From: Cellulomonas sp.
GTDB taxonomy: Bacteria; Actinomycetota; Actinomycetes; Actinomycetales; Cellulomonadaceae
Direction of reading: 5' to 3'
Length of the DNA stretch: 10,304 nucleotides
NCBI GenBank assembly: GCA_031178805.1
Contig: JAPSIJ010000057.1
Coordinates: 1 to 10,304 of the forward strand
The stretch's first letter is position 1. Every line of letters begins with the position of its first letter. A program made the translations under genes and the position numbers. A model generated the notes under the pieces. That model did no database searches. It saw only the letters and a program-made list of their open reading frames with translations, and had not been told where the DNA came from. Of the stretch, positions 6,166 to 10,304 are shown piece after piece.

Positions 6166-6206
6166 ACGACGGCCCCCGCACGCTGCTCGCGTGCGGGGGC
6201 CGTCGT
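6166..6206. terminator. Perfect 18-bp hairpin, bidirectional terminator
   Basis: Arms 6166-6183 and 6189-6206 are perfectly complementary around the loop TGCTC. It lies 28 nt past the receptor stop and 34 nt past the thioredoxin stop, which converge on it. The core GGCCCCCG/CGGGGGCC is shared with the terminator at 2425-2460. Confidence 0.9.
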
Positions 6207-6240
6207 GCGCCGTGCGGCGGGCGGTGCGCCCGCCGGGGCC

Positions 6241-6612
6241 TCAGCCCTGGGCCGCGCCGGCCGCGGCGATCTGGGCGCGGACGTCGTCCATGTCCAGCGC
6301 CTTCACCGCGTCCACGACCTGCTCCAGCGCCGGCGCCGGGAGGGCGCCCGCCTGGTTGAACACGAGGATGCCCTCGCGGAACGCCATCAGCGTCGGGATC
6401 GACGTGATCTGCAGCTCGGCAGCCAGCTGCTGCTCGGCCTCGGTGTCGACCTTCGCGTGCACGATGTCGGGGTGCTGCTCCGAGGAGCTCTCGAAGATGG
6501 GGCCGAAGCGCTTGCACGGACCGCACCAGTCGGCCCAGAAGTCCACCAGGACGATGTCGTTCTCGCTGATCGTCTTCTGGATGCTGTCGGCCGTCAGCTC
6601 GGTCGTCGCCAT
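6241..6612 (-). CDS. trxA: Thioredoxin
   Basis: This is a 123-residue cytosolic disulfide reductase. The redox motif is WCGPC (29-33) in VDFWADWCGPCKRF, and the cis-proline is Pro73 in SIPT. The fold is complete, with a C-terminal extension (about 98-123) typical of an actinobacterial subgroup containing a GALP-type stretch (89-92) and the LDMDDVRAQI tail. The start ATG has a strong AGGAGG at 6619-6624. It would be reduced by thioredoxin reductase (not in the window) and could donate electrons to the BCP peroxiredoxin at 3721-4188. A SigR-like promoter candidate lies about 35 nt upstream. Several thioredoxin paralogues are usual in these genomes, so trxA as the exact name is less certain than the family. 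Confidence 0.95.
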   Translation of the reverse strand: MATTELTADSIQKTISENDIVLVDFWADWCGPCKRFGPIFESSSEQHPDIVHAKVDTEAEQQLAAELQITSIPTLMAFREGILVFNQAGALPAPALEQVVDAVKALDMDDVRAQIAAAGAAQG

Positions 6613-6645
6613 CAGTCGCCTCCTGTTGTCGTCGGACGCCAGTAG

Positions 6646-6672
6646 AGCGCCGGGGTCCGGTCCAGTATTCCC
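6646..6672 (-). promoter_or_regulatory. SigR/SigH-like promoter candidate for thioredoxin
   Basis: On the minus strand GGGAAT (6672-6667) is followed by 18 nt and GCT (6648-6646). The known disulfide-stress consensus for Streptomyces SigR and mycobacterial SigH is GGAAT-N18/19-GTT, so the -10 has one mismatch. The leader would be about 30 nt and contain the AGGAGG. Thioredoxin genes are classic members of this regulon, which supports the call. Confidence 0.4.
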
Positions 6673-6786
6673 GGCCGGGCGCGCGGCCGCAGCGGCGGCG
6701 TCGCGCGGAGGGGCACGGGGTGACGGCCGGGGTGGCGCCGCCCCCGCCCGGGCGCGTCGGGCTGGGCCGCCACCGCCCGGGCGCGG

Positions 6787-6792
6787 TACAAC
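6787..6792 (+). promoter_or_regulatory. Candidate -10 (TACAAC) for a leaderless DUF4916 transcript
   Basis: TACAAC ends 6 nt before the GTG at 6799, and no Shine-Dalgarno sequence is present. The last base deviates from TAnnnT. The spacing matches the propeller and groES-like genes in this window. Confidence 0.3.
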
Positions 6793-6798
6793 TGCCGG

Positions 6799-7353
6799 GT
6801 GACCGACACGGCTGACCTCCCCCGCGAGCCCGAGCGCCCCTCCGGGTGGCTGAGTCCCGAGGGGATCGCGGCGGCCCGCCGCTCGCTGCCCCTGCTCTAC
6901 GTCGACGCGGTGCCCGTGCGGGTCGACGACTCCGGGGATGTCGTAGGCGTCGGCCTGCTGCTGCGGGTGACCCCCGAGGGCGTGATGTCGCGGGCGCTCG
7001 TCTCCGGCCGCGTGATGTACCACGAGCGGGTGCGGGACGCGCTGCTGCGGCACATCGAGAAGGACCTCGGCCCGGTCGCGCTGCCGCAGGTGCCGCCGAC
7101 GCCGCAGCCGTTCACCGTGGCGGAGTACTTCCCCACCCCGGGGGTGACGCCGTACCACGACCCGCGCCAGCACGCGGTGTCCCTCGCGTACATCGTGCCG
7201 GTGACCGGCGACTGCCGGCCGCAGCAGGACGCGCTGGACCTCGCGTGGCTGACCCCGGAGGAGGCGTGCAGCGAGCAGGTGCAGGTCGAGATGAACGGCG
7301 GCCAGGGCCTGCTGCTGCGCCAGGCGATGGCGCACGTCGGCCGGATGCCCTGA
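6799..7353 (+). CDS. DUF4916 protein, Nudix-like with a degenerate Nudix box
   Basis: The 184-residue protein matches the actinobacterial DUF4916 family as I remember it. Hallmarks are GWLSPEGIAAARRSLPLLYVDAVPVR (16-41), SGRVMYHERVRDALLRHIEKDLGP (69-92), PFTVAEYFPTPG (104-115), HDPRQHAVSLAYIVPV (120-135) and DALDLAWLTPEEA (144-156). Residues 70-92 align with the Nudix pattern Gx5Ex7REUxEExGU. Gly70, Glu76, Arg84, Ile86 and Gly91 are kept, but the metal-binding glutamates read His85, Lys88 and Asp89. Classical pyrophosphohydrolase activity is therefore doubtful. The start is GTG at 6799, probably leaderless. The stop is 4 nt before the ATG of the membrane protein, so the two are probably co-translated. 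It is divergent from thioredoxin. Confidence 0.85.
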   Translation: MTDTADLPREPERPSGWLSPEGIAAARRSLPLLYVDAVPVRVDDSGDVVGVGLLLRVTPEGVMSRALVSGRVMYHERVRDALLRHIEKDLGPVALPQVPPTPQPFTVAEYFPTPGVTPYHDPRQHAVSLAYIVPVTGDCRPQQDALDLAWLTPEEACSEQVQVEMNGGQGLLLRQAMAHVGRMP

Positions 7354-7357
7354 GCCG

Positions 7358-8062
7358 ATGACCTCGACGGCGGGGGCGGCGCGGCCGCTGGTGACCACGC
7401 GGGTGCTGCACGCCCTGCTGGCGGTCGCCGCGCTGGCCGGCGTCGGCCTGGAGCTGAGCCGCGCGCTCGCCGAGGGCCCCGGCGATGCCGGCACCACCGC
7501 GGAGCGCCTGACCCGGCTGTTCTCCTACTTCACGATCCAGTCGAACCTGCTGGTCGCGGCGGCGTCCGCGCTGCTCGCGGCGCGGCCCCGGCGCACCGGC
7601 CGGGTGCTCGCGGTGCTGCAGCTGGACGCCCTGCTGTGCATCGCCGTGACCGGCGTGGTCTACCACACGGTGCTGTCCGACGGCGGCGCGGTGCTGACCC
7701 CCAGCGGCGACCTGGCGAACTTCCTGCTGCACACCGTCACCCCCGTCGGGACCTGGCTGGTGTGGCTCCTGGTCGGGCCGCGGCCACGGTTCGGCGGCGC
7801 GACGGTGGCCTGGTCGGTGGCGTACCCGGTCGCGTGGATCGGCTACACGTTCGTCCGCGGCGCGGTGACCGGCTGGTACCCGTACCCGTTCCTCGACGTG
7901 GGCGGGATCGGTCCGGCGCGCGCGGCGCTGAACACGGCCGCCGTGGCGGTGGCGTTCCTCGTGCTCGCGCTGCTGGTCCGGCTGCTGGAGCGGGTGCTGC
8001 CGGGCACGCCCGGGCCGGTCCCCGCCGACGCCGGGCCCGACGCCCCGGGCGGCCGCGCCTAG
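7358..8062 (+). CDS. Pr6Pr-type integral membrane protein
   Basis: The 234-residue protein has six predicted membrane helices (about 15-35, 58-76, 85-105, 122-140, 148-168, 190-212) and a Pro/Ala-rich cytoplasmic tail. Conserved-looking features are FSYFTIQSN (55-63), HTVTP (125-129) and WYPYPFLDV (173-181). These fit the Pr6Pr (FAR-17a/AIG1-like) family of uncharacterised six-helix proteins. The animal relatives AIG1/ADTRP hydrolyse lipid esters through Thr and His residues. Whether this protein does so is unknown, but Thr59 and His125 are candidate equivalents. No ribosome site precedes the ATG; translation probably depends on the DUF4916 gene ending 4 nt upstream. Its TAG stop overlaps the stop of the convergent ABC-F gene. 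Confidence 0.8.
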   Translation: MTSTAGAARPLVTTRVLHALLAVAALAGVGLELSRALAEGPGDAGTTAERLTRLFSYFTIQSNLLVAAASALLAARPRRTGRVLAVLQLDALLCIAVTGVVYHTVLSDGGAVLTPSGDLANFLLHTVTPVGTWLVWLLVGPRPRFGGATVAWSVAYPVAWIGYTFVRGAVTGWYPYPFLDVGGIGPARAALNTAAVAVAFLVLALLVRLLERVLPGTPGPVPADAGPDAPGGRA

Positions 8063-9675
8063 AGCTCGATCGCGGGCCAGTCCGCGAGATCCGCGCGCAT
8101 CGCCCGGTCGTGGGTGGCCACGACGACCGCGGCGGAGGTGAGCCGCAGCGCCTCGGTCAGCTCGTCCACCAGGGCGATCGACAGGTGGTTGGTGGGCTCG
8201 TCGAGCACCAGCACGTGCGGCGCGGCCACCAGCGCGGCGGCGAGGTCGAACCGCCGCCGCTGCCCGACCGACAGCTCGCCGAGCGGGCGGTCGAGGTCCG
8301 CCTCCTCCAGCAGGCCGAGCGCGGCGACCGGCAGCACGTGCGCCGGGTCCAGCGCGCCGGCCTGCAGCAGGTCCAGGGCGCGGCGGGCCGCGGCCTCGAA
8401 GCCGGTGGTCCGCATCCGCTCTGGGCCGTCGTCGTCCTGCACCAGCACCCCGAGCCGCACGCCGTGCGCGACGGTCCGGTGGCCGCGGTCCAGCGCGACC
8501 CGGCCGGTCAGCGCCGCGAGCAGGGTGGACTTGCCCGACCCGTTCGGCCCGGTGACCAGCAGCCGGCCGGCGGGCGGCAGGTCGACCCGGACCCCGGGCA
8601 GGTCCAGCCGCCCGGCGACCCGCGGCGCGCGCAGCTCCAGCAGCGGCCCGCCGGCGTACCCGGCGGGGATGCTCGGCAGGTCGGGGAACGCCAGCGACGG
8701 CGGCGGCACCGGCACCTCGACGGCCTCGGCCTCGAGCTTCTGCACCAGCCGGTCGGCGGCCTTGACGTGGATCCGGGCGCGGGTGGCGCGGCGGTGCTTC
8801 TGGGAGCCCTTGGCCGGCCGCCACTCGTCGGACAGCCCCTCGTAGGACTCGTCGAGCCGCCGGGCGAGCTTCTCGGCGCGCTTGCGCTCCTGGGCGTACC
8901 GGGCGCGCCAGCGCCGCAGCGCCTGGTCCTTGGCGAACCGGTAGGTGGCGTACCGGGTGGCGCCGTACAGCACCGGCCGGCCGTCCATCGACGGGTCGAG
9001 GTCGAGGATCGCCGTCATCACGTCGTCCAGCAGCCGCCGGTCGTGCGTGACGATGACGACCACGCCGGGCCACGCCTGCAGCTGCGCGGTGAGGTAGTCG
9101 ATCCCCGTGACGTCGAGGTGGTTGGTCGGCTCGTCGAGGAGCAGGATGTCCGCGCGCTCGGCGACGTGGCAGGCCAGCCGCGCCCGGTACGCCTCGCCGA
9201 CGCTGAGCGAGTCCAGCCGGCGGTCGCGGTCGCGGGGCGCGCCGAACCGGGTCAGCGCCTCGTCCACCCGCCGGTCGACGTCCCAGGCCGCCAGCCGCTC
9301 GACGGCCGCGATGGCCTCGCTGAGCGCGCCGAGGTCGCCGCCCTCGTGGTCGAAGCCGTCGATCACCTGCTCCAGCCGCGCGGCGGCCGCGCGGACGTGC
9401 CCGGCGGTGCGCCGGACCAGGTCGCCGACCGTGGCGTCGGCCGCGACGTCGAGCTGCTGGTGCACGACCGACACCGTGCCGGCCCGGCGCACCTCCCCCG
9501 CGGTGGGCAGGAGGTCGCCCGCGAGCAGCCGGAGCAGGGTGGTCTTGCCGGCGCCGTTCTCGCCCACGACGCCGACCCGGTCGCCCGCGGACGCGGACAC
9601 GCCGACGGCGTTCAGCACCGGCCGCCCGGGGTACCCGAAGGTCAGGGCGTCGGCGACGAGGTGGACGTCAGGCAC
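8059..9675 (-). CDS. ABC-F family ATPase (ribosome-associated)
   Basis: This 538-residue cytosolic protein has two ABC ATPase domains and no membrane segments. Domain 1 has Walker A GENGAGKT (38-45), signature LSVGE (157-161), Walker B ILLLDEPTNHLD (177-188) and THD (210-212). Domain 2 has GPNGSGKS (376-383), LSVGQ (468-472), VLVLDEPTNHLS (488-499) and THD (521-523). Both catalytic Glu residues (182, 493) are present. The linker (about 240-325) contains a strongly basic helix pair (RWRARYAQERKRAEKLARRL, then KGSQKHRRATRARIHVKAADRL). In ABC-F proteins this linker reaches the ribosomal E and P sites. Members either protect ribosomes from antibiotics or act as translation factors; the sequence alone does not decide which. 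The GTG start has GGAG 6 nt upstream. It lies 23 nt downstream of rdgB, probably in the same operon. Confidence 0.93.
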   Translation of the reverse strand: MPDVHLVADALTFGYPGRPVLNAVGVSASAGDRVGVVGENGAGKTTLLRLLAGDLLPTAGEVRRAGTVSVVHQQLDVAADATVGDLVRRTAGHVRAAAARLEQVIDGFDHEGGDLGALSEAIAAVERLAAWDVDRRVDEALTRFGAPRDRDRRLDSLSVGEAYRARLACHVAERADILLLDEPTNHLDVTGIDYLTAQLQAWPGVVVIVTHDRRLLDDVMTAILDLDPSMDGRPVLYGATRYATYRFAKDQALRRWRARYAQERKRAEKLARRLDESYEGLSDEWRPAKGSQKHRRATRARIHVKAADRLVQKLEAEAVEVPVPPPSLAFPDLPSIPAGYAGGPLLELRAPRVAGRLDLPGVRVDLPPAGRLLVTGPNGSGKSTLLAALTGRVALDRGHRTVAHGVRLGVLVQDDDGPERMRTTGFEAAARRALDLLQAGALDPAHVLPVAALGLLEEADLDRPLGELSVGQRRRFDLAAALVAAPHVLVLDEPTNHLSIALVDELTEALRLTSAAVVVATHDRAMRADLADWPAIEL

Positions 9676-9698
9676 GCGCGGCTCCGGCTCCCGGGCGC

Positions 9699-10304
9699 TC
9701 AGCCACGCAGCGCCGCGACGACGACCGGCACGAGGGCCCGGAAGGCCTGCCCGCGGTGCGAGACGCGGTTCTTCTCCTCGGGGGTCAGCTCGGCGCAGGT
9801 GCGGGTGTCCCCCTCGGGCACCAGCACCGGGTCGTAGCCGAAGCCGTGCGTGCCGCGGGGCGCGCGCGCCAGGGTGCCGGCGAGGTGGCCGAGCTCCACG
9901 TGCTCCCGGCCGTCCGGCGTGACCAGCGCGGCGGCGCAGGTGAACCGGGCGGCGCGGTGCTCCGGGGCGATGTCCGCGAGCTGGGCCAGCAGCAGGTCGA
10001 GGTTCGCGCGGTCGTCGCCGTGCCGGCCGGCCCAGCGGGCCGAGAAGATGCCGGGGGCGCCGCCGAGCACGTCGACCGACAGGCCGGAGTCGTCGGCGAC
10101 GGCGGGCAGGCCGGTGTGCCGCGCCAGCGCGCGGGCCTTGATCAGCGCGTTCTCCGCGAAGGTCACGCCGTCCTCGACCGGCTCCGGGGCGCCGACGTCG
10201 CGCGCCGAGACCACCGAGTCGGGGTCCAGCCCCGGCAGCGCCGGGACGAGGATGGCGCGCAGCTCGTCGAGCTTGTGCGCGTTGTGGGTGGCCAGGACCA
10301 GCCG
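9699..10304 (-). CDS. rdgB: RdgB/HAM1 non-canonical purine NTP pyrophosphatase (start beyond right edge)
   Basis: This enzyme hydrolyses dITP, ITP and XTP to monophosphates and PPi, keeping them out of DNA and RNA. Visible are 201 residues plus the stop. The frame is open at base 10304 with LVLATHNAHKLDELRAIL, the family N-terminal T-x-N-x-x-K motif, so only a few residues are missing. Other signatures, counted from the edge, are TFAENALIKARALA (48-61), GLPAVADDSGLSVDVLGGAPGIFSARWAG (65-93), GTHGFGYDPVLVPEG (151-165), and SHRGQAFRAL (182-191). An internal GTG at 10214 would delete the nucleotide-binding N-terminus and is not the start. It leads into abcF 23 nt downstream. Confidence 0.96.
   Translation of the reverse strand, partial: RLVLATHNAHKLDELRAILVPALPGLDPDSVVSARDVGAPEPVEDGVTFAENALIKARALARHTGLPAVADDSGLSVDVLGGAPGIFSARWAGRHGDDRANLDLLLAQLADIAPEHRAARFTCAAALVTPDGREHVELGHLAGTLARAPRGTHGFGYDPVLVPEGDTRTCAELTPEEKNRVSHRGQAFRALVPVVVAALRG

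Noticed and set aside
7354..7359. GCCGAT immediately before the membrane protein start
   Set aside because: It matches the sigma-28 -10 core, but no TCA lies 16 nt upstream, the 12-mer box is absent, and the site overlaps a coupled gene junction.
7636..9837. Very long plus-strand frame across the membrane protein, abcF and rdgB
   Set aside because: It is antisense to two genes with full motif sets and out of frame with the third. It has no domains.
9699..10214. rdgB starting at the internal GTG at 10214
   Set aside because: The upstream in-frame sequence to the window edge encodes the essential THNAHK nucleotide-binding motif, so the true start is beyond the right edge.

Overview
The window is very GC-rich DNA, with G or C at nearly every third codon position. 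It has several GTG starts, few AT-rich promoters, and genes typical of a motile, free-living actinomycete. Two chemoreceptors, a DUF4916 protein, an RdgB/HAM1 pyrophosphatase and an ABC-F ATPase on one high-GC segment point to a Cellulomonas-like member of the Micrococcales. The genus is an inference from style and gene content, not a database match.

Layout, left to right. (1) At 1-839 (-) is the N-terminal half of a methyl-accepting chemotaxis protein; its signalling domain lies beyond the left edge. It diverges from a membrane-anchored PQQ-type beta-propeller protein at 1020-2414 (+). (2) A perfect 17-bp inverted repeat at 2425-2460 separates that gene from two identical tRNA-Lys(CUU) genes on the minus strand (2466-2538 and 2668-2740). 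(3) On the minus strand lie a small Asp/Ala/Pro-rich protein (2818-3168) and a stand-alone GroES-like protein (3270-3632). (4) Divergent from groES is a bcp/PrxQ peroxiredoxin (3721-4188), followed by tRNA-Leu(UAG) at 4227-4309. (5) A complete second chemoreceptor occupies 4485-6137 (+). It faces a thioredoxin (6241-6612, -) across a perfect 18-bp bidirectional terminator. (6) DUF4916 (degenerate Nudix) and a Pr6Pr-type membrane protein (6799-8062, +) form a tightly coupled pair. (7) A 4-bp stop-codon overlap joins them to the convergent pair abcF and rdgB (8059 to past the right edge, -).

Functional themes are chemotaxis (two receptors), thiol redox and peroxide defence (thioredoxin and BCP, which thioredoxin normally reduces), protein and nucleotide quality control (GroES-like, RdgB), and ribosome protection or translation factor function (ABC-F).

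The most interesting signal is regulatory. Both chemoreceptor genes carry the same 49-bp promoter layout: an identical 12-mer (ACCTTTCACCCG), exactly 10 nt, TCA, exactly 16 nt, then GCCGAT. This resembles a sigma-28 (FliA-type) promoter with an additional fixed upstream box. In the second case the box starts on the last base of tRNA-Leu. Other points are a SigR-like promoter candidate for thioredoxin, three GTG-start genes that look leaderless, and a Nudix-like protein lacking its catalytic glutamates. I found no mobile element, CRISPR array or defence island.
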